Under the pieces are notes generated by a model. It searched no databases. It had not been told where the DNA came from and saw only the letters and a program-made list of their open reading frames with translations. The translations under genes were made by a program, and so were the position numbers. This document shows, one piece after another, positions 8,031 to 17,354 of a DNA stretch of 32,699 nucleotides (within the stretch, counting starts at the first letter, position 1; every line of letters starts with the position of its first letter). The stretch comes from Syntrophorhabdales bacterium (lineage in GTDB: Bacteria; Desulfobacterota; Syntrophorhabdia; Syntrophorhabdales; Syntrophorhabdaceae): positions 1 to 32,699 of the forward strand of contig JAGPMK010000024.1 of NCBI GenBank assembly GCA_018052995.1, in the 5' to 3' direction.

Positions 8031-10475
8031 TTATCTGCCCAGCGCCTCCCTTATCTTAAAGGAAAGGTCATGGAATGTGAATGGCTTCTGGAGATATATT
8101 GTGTCATCCATAATAATACCATTATGGACTATGGCATTGTTTGCATAGCCTGACATAAATAGACATTTGATTATAGGTCTTATTTCCTTAATGGCAGTAG
8201 CAAGCTCTTTGCCATTCATCTCTGGCATTATTACATCAGTTATTAAAAGATGTATATCCCCTTTGTAATCTCTTATACCTTTTATTGCCTCTGTAGGTCT
8301 ATTGGCGGCTATTACCTTATATCCTAACTCCTCGAGCATATAGACACATAAATCCAATACATCCCTTTCATCCTCTACAACCAGGACAGTCTCCCCCTTG
8401 CTCATCGCTATATCAGTGTTCTCGCTCACCTGACTCCCTGCGGTATCGCCTTCAAGCCTTGGGATGTAGATCTTAAAGGTAGTGCCTTTTTTTGGTTCAC
8501 TATATACATTTATAAAGCCGTTATTCTGCTTTATAATACCATAGACCGTAGGAAGCCCGAGGCCAGAACCCTTGTCCACATCCTTTGTAGTAAAAAAGGG
8601 TTCAAAGATATGTTCAAGGGTATCCTTTCCCATGCCTATACCATTGTCACTAATTGCCAGCATAACATATTCACCAGGCTCAAATCCCGGATGGCTTTTG
8701 CAATAGACCTGATCAAGGACAATATTATTTGTCTCTATGGTTATGGTGCCTATGTCTTTTATTGCATCCCTTGCATTGACTATCAGGTTTACGATAACCT
8801 GGTTTAACTGGGCAGGATCAAGATTTACATGCCATAGTCTGTTGCCCGGAATCCATATCAACTCTATATTTTCGCCTATAAGCCTGTGTAGCATCTTTAG
8901 CATATCATCTATAATATTATTCAAATCAATAACTGTAGGCGATATGGTCTGTTTCCTTGCAAAGGCGAGGAGATTCCTTGTAAGCTCTGCAGAACGCTGA
9001 CCTGCCTTCTCAATCTCCAGAAACCTATGATGCAATGGATTGGTTGCATCGAGGTTAAGCAGTGCAAGCTGTGTGTGTCCGAGTATTACCGTCAACATAT
9101 TATTGAAATCATGGGCAATACCCCCTGCAAGCCTCCCTATTGCCTCCATCTTCTGTGCCTGCAGAAATTGTTCTTCTATACGCCTATAATCTGTTATGTC
9201 ATAGGCAGTGGTAATAAATAGATCATTTTCCACAAGCACTGCTATAAAATTAATAATCTTTACACTGCCATCTTTGCAGGTTACATTAAACACCATTGGT
9301 ATGCGTTCGCCAATCTGGACATTCTTCATATCCTTCAGCCACATCTCTATAATCATCCGCCTGTAATCTTTATCCGGATATGCCTTTTTAAACCAGGTCT
9401 TTCCATCCGGCAGCTCCTCTTGCGCATAGCCAAAGAGCCTTACCCACTCATTGTTGACATATATGAACCGGCCCCTTTTATCTAAAAGCACCAGACCATA
9501 GGGCATATGCTCCACAAGCAAGGAATATCTCCCTCTTTCGTGCTTAAGCTGTGCCTCTGCCTTCTTTCGTTTTGTTATATCACGAACCAGAGCCAGTATA
9601 TATGTCTCTTTTCCTATAGTCAGTCCGCTCAGACTTACCTCTGTATAAAAAGGTGTCCCATCGAGCGTAGAGTGCACCCACTCAAATGACGGGATCTTAT
9701 CTTTTAAGGCAAGCCTAATATTTTCAGATGCCTCTTTATTGGAATATCTTCCATTAGGGAGCTGGGGTGGTGAAAATTCATCAGGTGTTTTACCTATAAT
9801 CTGTTCTTTTGAGCACCTAAACATCTCAAACGCCTTGGTGTTGCAGTCTATGAATTTGTTTCCTTTTAATAAAAAAATAGCATCATTTGCATTTTCAAAA
9901 AGGCTCCTATATTTCAGCTCGCTCTCACGGAGATTTTCTTGTGCCCTGCTAAGTTTAATGTAGTTCCAGAAACCCTGGAGCAATAGCTTTGCATGTCTTA
10001 CATCGTTTTCATCATAGGGTTCTTCCTTATTGGCAAAACATCCTGCCATCACAACCTTGTCTTTATCTAATACAGGTATCCCCATAAATCTCTTTATGGG
10101 GATATGGCCTTCAGGCATACCTTTTTTTAAAGGATCTGGTCCATCGTAATCGTTGATAATGATTGGTCTTTTTTGTCTTATTGACTCAGCCCATAGACCA
10201 CCTTCTTTTATATTAAATTCTAATGAGCCATCATGTTCTATTTTGCACATCTCAACTATATTCTTTGACCAAAAGGTTGTCTTTAAGACTGCTACATCTT
10301 CATTTATAAAGCCTACATAGGCTAATTTGCTTCCTGTGATCTCAATACATTTTTCAACAATAAAATTCTTAATGTTTTTAGCTGGTTCATGCGAGATCTG
10401 GTGCAAATCAAGGAGAGCCTGCAGAATTAAGACATTTATCTTCTCTTTTTTGTCTTCAAAAACATGTTCAGCCAT
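8031..10475 (-). CDS. GAF-PAS-PAS hybrid sensor histidine kinase with receiver domain
   Basis: Soluble hybrid kinase, 814 aa from ATG 10475. Order: a GAF domain (about 20-180), PAS (about 185-310), a second PAS (about 315-440), the dimerisation/phosphoacceptor helix with GGIAHDFNN (His455), an ATPase domain with NLIVNARDA, DNGIGM and GSGLGL, and a C-terminal receiver with phospho-acceptor Asp747 (ITDVIMP) and the conserved LQKP lysine. No membrane segments are seen, so it should sense a cytoplasmic signal. ATG 10475 has no well-spaced ribosome-binding site. Better signals lie upstream at TTG 10567 in another frame (see the leader entry), so the native protein may be about 28 residues longer. 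It has no linked response regulator gene. Confidence 0.9.
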   Translation of the reverse strand: MAEHVFEDKKEKINVLILQALLDLHQISHEPAKNIKNFIVEKCIEITGSKLAYVGFINEDVAVLKTTFWSKNIVEMCKIEHDGSLEFNIKEGGLWAESIRQKRPIIINDYDGPDPLKKGMPEGHIPIKRFMGIPVLDKDKVVMAGCFANKEEPYDENDVRHAKLLLQGFWNYIKLSRAQENLRESELKYRSLFENANDAIFLLKGNKFIDCNTKAFEMFRCSKEQIIGKTPDEFSPPQLPNGRYSNKEASENIRLALKDKIPSFEWVHSTLDGTPFYTEVSLSGLTIGKETYILALVRDITKRKKAEAQLKHERGRYSLLVEHMPYGLVLLDKRGRFIYVNNEWVRLFGYAQEELPDGKTWFKKAYPDKDYRRMIIEMWLKDMKNVQIGERIPMVFNVTCKDGSVKIINFIAVLVENDLFITTAYDITDYRRIEEQFLQAQKMEAIGRLAGGIAHDFNNMLTVILGHTQLALLNLDATNPLHHRFLEIEKAGQRSAELTRNLLAFARKQTISPTVIDLNNIIDDMLKMLHRLIGENIELIWIPGNRLWHVNLDPAQLNQVIVNLIVNARDAIKDIGTITIETNNIVLDQVYCKSHPGFEPGEYVMLAISDNGIGMGKDTLEHIFEPFFTTKDVDKGSGLGLPTVYGIIKQNNGFINVYSEPKKGTTFKIYIPRLEGDTAGSQVSENTDIAMSKGETVLVVEDERDVLDLCVYMLEELGYKVIAANRPTEAIKGIRDYKGDIHLLITDVIMPEMNGKELATAIKEIRPIIKCLFMSGYANNAIVHNGIIMDDTIYLQKPFTFHDLSFKIREALGR

Positions 10476-10480
10476 ATCCT

Positions 10481-10567
10481 TCAGGGCACCTGCCTGTTCA
10501 GCATATGGAGTCTGTTTATCCCCATCTTCAATGCAAGATGGGTCAATCTGGTTTTTTTATCCTTCAA
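10481..10567 (-). CDS. Leader ORF / alternative N-terminus of the hybrid kinase, with A7 slip site
   Basis: TTG 10567 lies just after a perfect AGGAGGT (10571-10577). In its own frame it encodes 28 residues and stops at TGA 10481-10483, five bases before the kinase ATG. The codons GAT AAA AAA A at 10561-10552 contain a run of seven A. A -1 shift there joins the kinase frame, which has no stop from that point to the ATG and reads NQIDPSCIEDGDKQTPYAEQ before continuing into it. Nine bases after the A run is an 8-bp hairpin (CCCATCTT/AAGATGGG, 10521-10542). This is either a regulatory leader peptide coupled to the kinase, a frameshifted extension of it, or an indel in the homopolymer. Confidence 0.45.
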   Translation of the reverse strand: MKDKKTRLTHLALKMGINRLHMLNRQVP

Positions 10568-10599
10568 AATACCTCCTATTTTTTCACAAAAGTGTGGAT

Positions 10600-10628
10600 A
10601 GTCTACAAAAAATGGACCTATTTTTCAA
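10600..10628 (-). promoter_or_regulatory. Sigma70-type promoter for the hybrid kinase
   Basis: Reading on the minus strand, TTGAAA (10628-10623), 17 bases, then TAGACT (10605-10600). The start point would fall near 10593, leaving a short leader to the AGGAGGT at 10577. It sits just beyond the end of tyrS, so the kinase can be expressed independently of that cluster. Confidence 0.5.
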
Positions 10629-10666
10629 ATAATTATCGGGGGCTAATCTGGCTGGCTCTATTATTG

Positions 10667-11872
10667 TTATACAGTTATAACCTTTTTAAATCTCCTTTTG
10701 CCTACCTTTATAATAAGCTCATTACTAACAGGTGTCTCCTCTGCCTTTATCTTTTCCCCATTTATGGTCACTGCGCCCTGGGCTATCATCCTTTTGCCCT
10801 CTGTTGTTGAAGGAACCATACCTATATTTAAAAGAAATCTGGGAAGCCATCTCTCTATATCGTCCTCTTTTATCTTCACCACCTCGATATCCTCTGGTAT
10901 CTCCCTTTCTTTAAAGACCCTCTCAAAGTTTGCATGGGCATTATCAGCTGCCTCTTTATTATGGAACCTTGTAATAATCTCCTTGGCAAATCGGATCTTT
11001 GCATCCTTAGGATGGATTGTTCCGTCTTTTATACCGTTTTTTAATGCCTTCAGCTCATCTATTGTTATGTCACTTAAGAGTTCATAGTATTTCATCATAA
11101 GCTCATCTGATATGGACATGAGTTTACCGAATATGACATCTGGTGGCTCATCTATACCCACATAATTTCCATAGCTCTTGCTCATCTTGTTCACGCCATC
11201 TGTTCCTTCAAGTAAAGGGACGGTGACTATAATCTGTGATTCCTGACCATAAGACCTCTGTAGGTCTCTGCCCACATAGAGATTAAATATCTGGTCATGG
11301 CCACCAAGCTCCACATCAGCCCTCAGTGCCACAGAATCATAGCCCTGGACAAGGGGATATAGAAACTCATGGATGCTTATAGGGATATTGTTCTGAAAAC
11401 GATTTCTAAAGTCCTCCCTCTCCATCATCCTTGCCATAGTGTATTTGGCGCATAGCCTTATCATATCAGAGGCGCTCATTGCCTCAAACCACTCGCTGTT
11501 AAATCTTATCTCTGTCTTATCCGGGTCAAGTATCTTAAAGACCTGTTTCTTATATGTCTCTGCATTGGCGAGGAGCTCCTCCCTTGAGAGGGCAGGCCTT
11601 GTCTCTATCCTGCCTGTAGGGTCGCCTATCATGCCTGTGAAATCGCCAATCAAGAATATAGCTGTGTGTCCAAGCTCCTGGAACTGTTTTAATTTCTGTA
11701 AAACTACCGTATGGCCAAGATGCAGATCTGGTGCTGTAGGGTCTAAACCAAGCTTTACCCTCAGAGGTCTTTTTTCTGCCTGTGCCCTTTTTAGCCGGCT
11801 CCTTAACTCCTCCTCGCTTATAAGGTCTACGGCACCCCTTTTTATAATCTCCATCTGCTTTTCTATATCCAT
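10667..11872 (-). CDS. tyrS: Tyrosyl-tRNA synthetase
   Basis: Class I synthetase charging tRNA-Tyr, 401 aa. The HIGH-type motif appears as [11 protein letters not shown] near residue 52 and the second signature is a canonical KMSKSYG near residue 231. This places it with the TyrZ-like branch rather than the E. coli type, which has KFGKT. The last 65 residues form an S4 RNA-binding domain ([14 protein letters not shown]). The ATG follows GGGTGGGATATCT. It is the last gene of the long minus-strand cluster, 12 bases after ymdB, and no clear terminator follows it. Confidence 0.96.
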   Translation of the reverse strand: MDIEKQMEIIKRGAVDLISEEELRSRLKRAQAEKRPLRVKLGLDPTAPDLHLGHTVVLQKLKQFQELGHTAIFLIGDFTGMIGDPTGRIETRPALSREELLANAETYKKQVFKILDPDKTEIRFNSEWFEAMSASDMIRLCAKYTMARMMEREDFRNRFQNNIPISIHEFLYPLVQGYDSVALRADVELGGHDQIFNLYVGRDLQRSYGQESQIIVTVPLLEGTDGVNKMSKSYGNYVGIDEPPDVIFGKLMSISDELMMKYYELLSDITIDELKALKNGIKDGTIHPKDAKIRFAKEIITRFHNKEAADNAHANFERVFKEREIPEDIEVVKIKEDDIERWLPRFLLNIGMVPSTTEGKRMIAQGAVTINGEKIKAEETPVSNELIIKVGKRRFKKVITV

Positions 11873-11884
11873 AGATATCCCACC

Positions 11885-12667
11885 CTATATCTTTTCTCTT
11901 ATTGCATCTATCTGAAGGCACTTTTTTGTCTGCCTGTCTATTGTGACAACTACGCCCTGCACCTCTACATCCTCTTTCCCTACCTCATATTTCTGAGGAA
12001 GAAGGGTTATAAATTTTTCAAGAACAGCCTTTTTATCCATGCCTATAACGGAATTTACACTTCCTGTCATCCCTGCATCGGTTATATAGCCTGTCCCACA
12101 GGGCAACACCCTCCAGTCTGATGTCTGAACATGGGTATGTGTTCCTATAACCGCAGATACCCTTCCGTCAAGGAACCACCCCATGGCAATCTTTTCTGAA
12201 GTGGCCTCGGCATGAAAGTCAACAATGACCGGCGACTCCCTGTCTATCCATATATTGTTCAGGAAGTCCTCCATGGTGCGAAAGGGACATTCTGGGTGAT
12301 TCATAAAAACACGGCCCTCTATATTTACAATGTAGATAGATTTATTATTCTTTTTTATGAGGCTGTATCCAAAGCCAGGGGTTCCATTGGGGTAATTTAG
12401 TGGTCTTATAACCCTCTGCTCTCCCATAAGAAAGGGTATGATCTCTTTTTTCTTCCACACATGATTACCTGTTGTTATGGCATCTACCCCGAGCGAGAGG
12501 ATCTCAAGGGCTGTCTTGGGTGTTATACCTATGCCCCCCGCAAGGTTTTCACCGTTTATTATAAAGAAGTCATGATCAGACCCCTTTATGAACTGTTCAA
12601 CCGCCTTCCTCCCTGGTTTACCGATAACATCCCCAAGGAAAAAGACCCTTATCTCATTATCTTGCAT
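11885..12667 (-). CDS. ymdB: YmdB-like metallophosphoesterase (TIGR00282)
   Basis: Calcineurin-like phosphodiesterase of the YmdB family, reported in Bacillus to hydrolyse cyclic nucleotides and to affect RNase Y-linked gene expression and biofilm choice. Metal-ligand motifs are [38 protein letters not shown] and [11 protein letters not shown]. From ATG 12667 the protein is 260 aa, the family's usual size. A TTG at 12697 would add ten untypical residues. The start lies inside the 3' end of rny (11-base overlap), so the two are probably translationally coupled, an arrangement common for this pair. The substrate here is not known. Confidence 0.92.
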   Translation of the reverse strand: MQDNEIRVFFLGDVIGKPGRKAVEQFIKGSDHDFFIINGENLAGGIGITPKTALEILSLGVDAITTGNHVWKKKEIIPFLMGEQRVIRPLNYPNGTPGFGYSLIKKNNKSIYIVNIEGRVFMNHPECPFRTMEDFLNNIWIDRESPVIVDFHAEATSEKIAMGWFLDGRVSAVIGTHTHVQTSDWRVLPCGTGYITDAGMTGSVNSVIGMDKKAVLEKFITLLPQKYEVGKEDVEVQGVVVTIDRQTKKCLQIDAIREKI

Positions 12668-14207
12668 ATTCCACTGCCCTGGTCTCTCTGATGACAACTA
12701 TCTTTATCTGACCGGGGTAAGATAGGTCTGTCTCTATCTTCTTTGCAATCTCCTTTGATAGCATGAAGATGTTCTCGTCAGTGACCTTGTCGCTACTTAC
12801 AACAATCCTTATCTCCCTTCCGGCCTGGATCGCGTAGGATTTCTCCACCCCAGTGAAGCTATTGGCTATACGCTCGAGCTCCTCAAGCCTTTTTATATAT
12901 GTCTCCAGCATCTCCCTTCTTGCCCCTGGCCTTGCACCAGATAAGGCGTCAGCTGCCTGGACTATCACATCAAGGATGCTTATCGCCTCCACATCCTCAT
13001 GGTGCGCCATAATGGCATGAACAATCTCATCATCCTCACCGTATTTCTTTGCAAGGTCAGCACCAATAAAGGCATGAGAGCCCTCAATCTCGTGGTCAAC
13101 GGCCTTTCCAATATCGTGTAGTAGCCCTGCCCTTTTTGCAAGCTTTACGTTTAGTCTTAGTTCAGAGGCAATAATGCCACAGATAAAGGCTACCTCAAGG
13201 GAGTGCTGATATACATTCTGGGCATAGCTGCTTCTGAATTTTAATCTGCCTATGAGTTTTACTATCTCAGGGTGGACATTATGAATCCCCAGGTCAAACA
13301 CTGCCTGCTCACCGGCCTCTTTAATCTTAGCCTCCATCTCCTCTGCAACCTTTGACACTATCTCCTCTATCCTTGCAGGGTGTATCCTTCCGTCGCTTAT
13401 CAGTCTTTCTATGGCTATCCTTGCAACCTCACGCCTTATAGGGTTAAAACACGAGAGTATAACTGCCTCGGGTGTATCATCTATTATTATATCCACACCT
13501 GTTGCAGCCTCAAGTGCCCTGATATTTCTTCCCTCCCTACCTATTATCCTACCCTTCATCTCTTCATTGGGCAGGTTTACTACAGATACAGTGCTCTCCC
13601 CCACATACTCCCCGGCGTATCTCTGGATAGAGGTTGCTATAATCTCCTTTGCCTTCTTGTCTGCCTTTTCCTTAGCCTCCTCTTCTATCCTTTTACATAT
13701 CTTTATAGCCTCATAACGTGCCTCATCCTCCATCATCTGGATCAGTATCTTCTTTGCCTCCTCACAAGTGAGCCCCGATATCTTCTCCAGTTTTTCTCTT
13801 TCCTTTGCCAGAAGGTCTTCATACTCCTTTATTTTATTTTCAAGGCCTGACTGTCTGTTGGTAAGCTCTCTTTCTTTTTTGGATAGCTCCTCTTCTTTTT
13901 TATCCAGAACATCAATCTTCCGGTCGATGCTGGATTCCTTCTGGGCAAGCCTCTTTTCTGCGTTTTGTAACTCATAACGCCTTGCCTTTATCTCCTGTTC
14001 AAGCTCATTTTTTGCCTGGATAGCTATGTCTTTTGCCTGGATAGATGCCTCTCTGATGGCAACATCAGCCTCTTTTTTTGCATCCTCCAGAATCTTTCTG
14101 CCTATCTTCTCATATTCGCCTATCTTTTTTTTCTGGATAAATCTTGCAAAAACAAGACCCATAAAAAAGGCAACTAAAAAGATTATTATGTATATTATTA
14201 TGTTCAA
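12657..14207 (-). CDS. rny: Ribonuclease Y
   Basis: Membrane-anchored endoribonuclease that starts mRNA decay. From TTG 14207 it has 516 aa. Residues 1-20 form one transmembrane helix ([19 protein letters not shown]). A long coiled coil covers about 25-200, the KH domain ([15 protein letters not shown]) about 210-270, and the HD domain with [12 protein letters not shown] about 330-425, followed by the C-terminal RNase Y domain. I chose TTG 14207 because it lies four bases after AAGGGGG and gives the standard N-terminus. A TTG at 14255 would add 16 residues before the helix. It lies directly downstream of the 6S RNA gene and overlaps ymdB. Confidence 0.95.
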   Translation of the reverse strand: MNIIIYIIIFLVAFFMGLVFARFIQKKKIGEYEKIGRKILEDAKKEADVAIREASIQAKDIAIQAKNELEQEIKARRYELQNAEKRLAQKESSIDRKIDVLDKKEEELSKKERELTNRQSGLENKIKEYEDLLAKEREKLEKISGLTCEEAKKILIQMMEDEARYEAIKICKRIEEEAKEKADKKAKEIIATSIQRYAGEYVGESTVSVVNLPNEEMKGRIIGREGRNIRALEAATGVDIIIDDTPEAVILSCFNPIRREVARIAIERLISDGRIHPARIEEIVSKVAEEMEAKIKEAGEQAVFDLGIHNVHPEIVKLIGRLKFRSSYAQNVYQHSLEVAFICGIIASELRLNVKLAKRAGLLHDIGKAVDHEIEGSHAFIGADLAKKYGEDDEIVHAIMAHHEDVEAISILDVIVQAADALSGARPGARREMLETYIKRLEELERIANSFTGVEKSYAIQAGREIRIVVSSDKVTDENIFMLSKEIAKKIETDLSYPGQIKIVVIRETRAVEYAR

Positions 14208-14349
14208 AGTGCCCCCTTGTATATAAAAGGGGTTTAGATAGTGAGGAAAGTCCAATTATTATGTATAAATAAGGCGGTTATTATTACCTCCGGTTATTCT
14301 AAAATATTTATATCAAACCTTAGTTTCCTCTACTACTACCCCTTAAAAA

Positions 14350-14528
14350 TAAAAACCCCGCGGATGCCGTGTAAACAGTATTTCTTGAACCTCTAGTTAA
14401 AGTGGGTGCCTATTTGCTGGTTCAGGCTTCTCGCTTATTGTGCGAGCATGCACACTCCAGCAGTGTAAGGCCCCCAAAAAAGAGGTGTTGGCTCTAAGAT
14501 TACCATTTATCACGAACATCGCAGGGAA
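14350..14528 (-). ncRNA. ssrS: 6S RNA (ssrS), 5' arm inside zapA
   Basis: A roughly 180-base structure on the minus strand matches 6S RNA, which binds sigma70 RNA polymerase. Conserved pieces seen: GATGTTCG near the 5' end (14519-14512), GAGCC, the diagnostic GCATGCTCG then CGAGAAGCCT (about 14448-14420), and CGGCATCCGCGGGG at the 3' end. The closing helix pairs CCCTGCG-ATG-TTCGT (14526-14512) with ACGGCATCCGCGGGG (14370-14356), allowing G-U pairs and two single-base bulges. A T-rich tail after 14356 acts as terminator. The 5' arm overlaps the last codons and stop of zapA. Ends are estimated. No convincing promoter is seen inside zapA, so it may be processed from the zapA transcript. Confidence 0.85.
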
Positions 14529-14790
14529 CTTCAATCTCTTCTACCTTTCTTAAAAGCTTTAAGGCCCTACCTTCAAATCTCTCAGCCTGTTCCCTAAATT
14601 CAAGATACTCATCTGTTAGTTCCATCATAGCCATTATAACTGCATTCAGGGTGTTGATGATGCCATAGTCACTTATCACGTGGTTTACTTTATCATCAAC
14701 AAACTTTGCTAATCTTTTTATCCTATCCTCGTCCTGGCCTATAAAAACAAATGGTTGATTAAGTATATTTACCTCAACCCTTTTATCCAT
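14500..14790 (-). CDS. zapA: Cell division protein ZapA
   Basis: Small FtsZ-ring-associated protein, 96 aa. It begins with the family pattern VEVNILNQPFVFIG, followed by the helix DEDRIKRLAKFVDDKVN and a C-terminal coiled coil (MELTDEYLEFREQAERFEG). ZapA crosslinks FtsZ filaments at midcell. It lies eight bases after a small coiled-coil gene resembling ZapB, a common pairing. The final codons (after about residue 87) also encode the 5' arm of 6S RNA, so this stretch is constrained at both protein and RNA level. Confidence 0.93.
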   Translation of the reverse strand: MDKRVEVNILNQPFVFIGQDEDRIKRLAKFVDDKVNHVISDYGIINTLNAVIMAMMELTDEYLEFREQAERFEGRALKLLRKVEEIEVPCDVRDKW

Positions 14791-14798
14791 CTATATCC

Positions 14799-15032
14799 TT
14801 AAAAATCAACTGACTCGACCTTTTCGAGGATACCCATAACCTTTTCAAGCACCAGCCTTCTCTCTGCCGCTGTTTCATCGAGTTTCTGTTTCAGTTCCCT
14901 ATTCTCATTTTCAAGCGTGTGGAGTCTTGCCGAAAGCTGCTCTTTCTCTTCCTTAAAGGTTTTGTAATTTTTAATGAGCATCTCAATCTTTTTTTCAAGT
15001 TCATCTATCTTGTTGTCGCTAAACAGTTCCAT
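14799..15032 (-). CDS. ZapB-like small coiled-coil protein
   Basis: A 77-aa protein that is nearly all coiled coil (IDELEKKIEMLIKNYK, then ENRELKQKLDETAAERR), ending in an IxGILEKVESVDF-like tail. Size, heptad pattern and position just upstream of zapA match the ZapB/DUF904 group that partners ZapA at the division ring. ZapB is poorly conserved, so the assignment rests mostly on context. It starts 10 bases after prfB. Confidence 0.75.
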   Translation of the reverse strand: MELFSDNKIDELEKKIEMLIKNYKTFKEEKEQLSARLHTLENENRELKQKLDETAAERRLVLEKVMGILEKVESVDF

Positions 15033-15042
15033 ATTCTATTAA

Positions 15043-16156
15043 TTAATCCATTTTTTGTTTAAAAGTCAAGAATAAAAGGTATGCCTTTATAAACTCATCT
15101 ATAGAGCCATCGAGGACCGCCTCGGCATTGTGTGCCTCCACCTTAGTTCTGTGGTCTTTTATAAGCTTGTATGGATGGAGGACATAGGATCGGATCTGGC
15201 TTCCCCAGGCAATGTCCTTCTTCTCTTTATTGATGTTGTTCATCTTTTCTTCCTGCCTCTTCTTCTCCAGTTCATAGAGCCTTGCCTTAAGGATTGACAT
15301 GGCTATAGCCTTGTTTTTATGCTGAGACCTCTCGTTCTGACACTGGACTACAATGCCTGTGGGTATGTGGGTAACCCTTATGGCCGACTCTGTCCTGTTT
15401 ACATGCTGACCCCCTGGTCCACTTGACCTAAAGGTATCAATCCTTAGATCCTCATCTCTGATATCAACATGAATATCTTCAGGCACCTCAGGATAGGCAT
15501 ATACTGATGCAAAGGATGTATGTCTCCTGCTATTGGCATCAAATGGTGATATACGAACAAGCCTATGGATGCCGGACTCGCACTTCATATATCCGTAGGC
15601 ATACTTCCCCTTTATAATAAATGTAACGTTCTTGATACCTGCCTCCTCTCCAGGAAGCATATCCACTATCTGGGTCTCAAAACCTTTTTTCTCAGCCCAC
15701 CTCAGATACATCCTGAGAAGCATCTCTGCCCAGTCCTGCGCCTCTGTCCCCCCAGCCCCTGCATTTATATAGACTATGGCATTCTCGCTGTCATTCTCAC
15801 CGGACAGCATTCTCTCTATCTCATAGCCTTCAATCATGTTTTCAAGATTTTCAACCCTTTTTATAAGCTCTTTTACATCATCGGGGTCATCAGTAGAGCT
15901 TACTATCTCCCATAGTATCTCTATCTCCTCAAGCTCCCTCTCTTTATCCCTCCATCTCTCTGTCTCTTCAATAAGGGCTGACCTCTCTTTCATTATAGAT
16001 TGAGCCTTTGTCTGGTCCTCCCACAATGTCTCCTTTGCTATCTCGTTGTCCAATGCATCTATCTTTCTCTGGAGGGAGGGGGGGTCAAAGATAACCTCTT
16101 AAGGATTCTATCCTTTCTCTGAGGACATCTATCTTTTGTCTTATTTCTTCTAACAT
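15043..16156 (-). CDS. prfB: Peptide chain release factor 2, with programmed +1 frameshift
   Basis: Recognises UGA and UAA stops and triggers peptide release. The first frame runs from ATG 16156 for 23 codons to an in-frame TGA at 16087-16085. A +1 shift at CTT-TGA-C then continues DPPSLQRKIDAL into the main frame, giving 370 aa. Calling only the uninterrupted frame would lose the first 34 residues. The UGA/UAA-specifying SPF tripeptide (VRISPFDANS) and the catalytic GGQ (SGPGGQHVNRTESA) are present. It follows the isocitrate dehydrogenase gene by 22 bases, with a small hairpin (CTCAGA/TCTGAG) and AAGGTGAT between them, and precedes the ZapB-like gene. Confidence 0.96.
16084..16098 (-). promoter_or_regulatory. 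prfB programmed +1 frameshift site
   Basis: On the minus strand the sequence AGAGGTTATCTTTGAC contains an SD-like AGAGGT, three bases, the slippery CTT, the in-frame stop TGA, then C. This is the classical RF2 autoregulatory site: when RF2 is scarce the ribosome slips +1 on CTT and makes full-length factor. It differs from the E. coli version only in the SD-like part. Confidence 0.95.
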
Positions 16157-16178
16157 AAATCACCTTTTTCTCAGAAGA

Positions 16179-17354
16179 TTAATCTGAGCCTTTATCTCCT
16201 ATTCTCTTTGTCACCTCTTCGCCAAATCGGAAACACCCCACAGGGGTCACATCATCCATATTTCTTGCCAGGTCATAGGTCACTATCCTTGATCTTATTG
16301 TCTTTTCTACAGCATCCTCTATTAAAACTGATGCATCATCAAGACCTAGGTATCTGAACATAATAGCGCCAGAGAGGATAAATGATGTGGGGTTTACCAT
16401 GTCCTTGCCTGCATATTTTGGTGCACTGCCATGGGTTGGTTCAAATATGGCAACCCCATCACCGATGTTTGCGCCCGGGGCTACCCCAAGCCCGCCTATT
16501 AGCCCTGCACATGCATCAGATAGGTAATCACCATTTAGATTGGGACAAAGAAGGATGTCATAATCCTGGGGCTTAAGTATTATCTGCATAAACATATTAT
16601 CTGCAATCCTGTCATTTAATACTATTCTGTTTTCCCCATCCCTGCCCGTTTGTCTGTTATTCTCAAGGATTATCTTATCCCCATATCCCTTTGCTACCTC
16701 ATATGCCCATTCCCTGAATGCCCCCTCTGTGTATTTCATTATATTCCCCTTGTGGACAATGGTTATGGTCTTTCTCTTATTCTTTATGGAATAATCTAGA
16801 GCCCATCTTGTAAACCTCTGTGTCCCCTTTTTACTGATAGGCTTTACGCCCACCCCTGAATCATCAGGCAGGATAATCCCTGCCTTATCACGGACAAAAT
16901 CAATAAGATCCCTTGCCTCTTTTGTGCCCTCTCTCCATTCTATGCCCTTGTAGAGGTCCTCTGTGTTCTCCCTAAAGATTATCAAATCTATATTCTCTGG
17001 GGATCTGAGAGGGCTTGGAAGCCCTGGAAAGTATCTTATGGGCCTCATACATACATAGAGATCAAATACCTGCCTCAGGTATACATTGACACTCCTGAAT
17101 CCTCCCCCTACAGGTGTTGTCAGGGGTCCTTTGATAGCTGTTTTGTATGTCCTTACCTTTTCAAGGGTCTCTTCTGGCAGAAGTTGCCCTGTTTTATCAA
17201 GCGCCTTCTGTCCAGCAAGAAGATTTATCCATCTTATTGTCTTTCTTCCGCTATATGCCTTTAATATAGCCTCTTCCAGGACAGGCCTTGAGGCATTCCA
17301 TATGTCCTCACCGGAGCCATCACCCTCAATATAGGGTATATCAATACATTCCAT
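16179..17354 (-). CDS. icd: Isocitrate dehydrogenase, NADP-type
   Basis: Oxidative decarboxylation of isocitrate to 2-oxoglutarate. It is 391 aa of the bacterial Icd type: TTPVGGGFRSVNVYLRQ (isocitrate-binding loop), RPIRYFPG, RENTEDLYKGIEW, and NLNGDYLSDACAG. Cofactor determinants match the NADP form: HGSAPKYAG supplies the Lys-Tyr pair, and VTYDLARNM supplies the later Tyr and Arg. These correspond to K344/Y345 and Y391/R395 of E. coli. The ATG shares one base with the stop of the aconitase small subunit (TGATG), so the genes are coupled. The sequence fits isocitrate rather than isopropylmalate or homoisocitrate, and this identifies the operon as a citrate pathway. Confidence 0.92.
   Translation of the reverse strand: MECIDIPYIEGDGSGEDIWNASRPVLEEAILKAYSGRKTIRWINLLAGQKALDKTGQLLPEETLEKVRTYKTAIKGPLTTPVGGGFRSVNVYLRQVFDLYVCMRPIRYFPGLPSPLRSPENIDLIIFRENTEDLYKGIEWREGTKEARDLIDFVRDKAGIILPDDSGVGVKPISKKGTQRFTRWALDYSIKNKRKTITIVHKGNIMKYTEGAFREWAYEVAKGYGDKIILENNRQTGRDGENRIVLNDRIADNMFMQIILKPQDYDILLCPNLNGDYLSDACAGLIGGLGVAPGANIGDGVAIFEPTHGSAPKYAGKDMVNPTSFILSGAIMFRYLGLDDASVLIEDAVEKTIRSRIVTYDLARNMDDVTPVGCFRFGEEVTKRIGDKGSD

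Noticed and set aside
10667-10690. GTTATA/TATAAC stem at the end of tyrS as a terminator
   Set aside because: A weak six-pair A+T stem with no T-tract on the minus strand.
14256-14340. Possible further RNA element between 6S RNA and rny
   Set aside because: Only short A+T-rich repeats around GGAGGTAATAATAACC were seen, with no stable structure or known motif.
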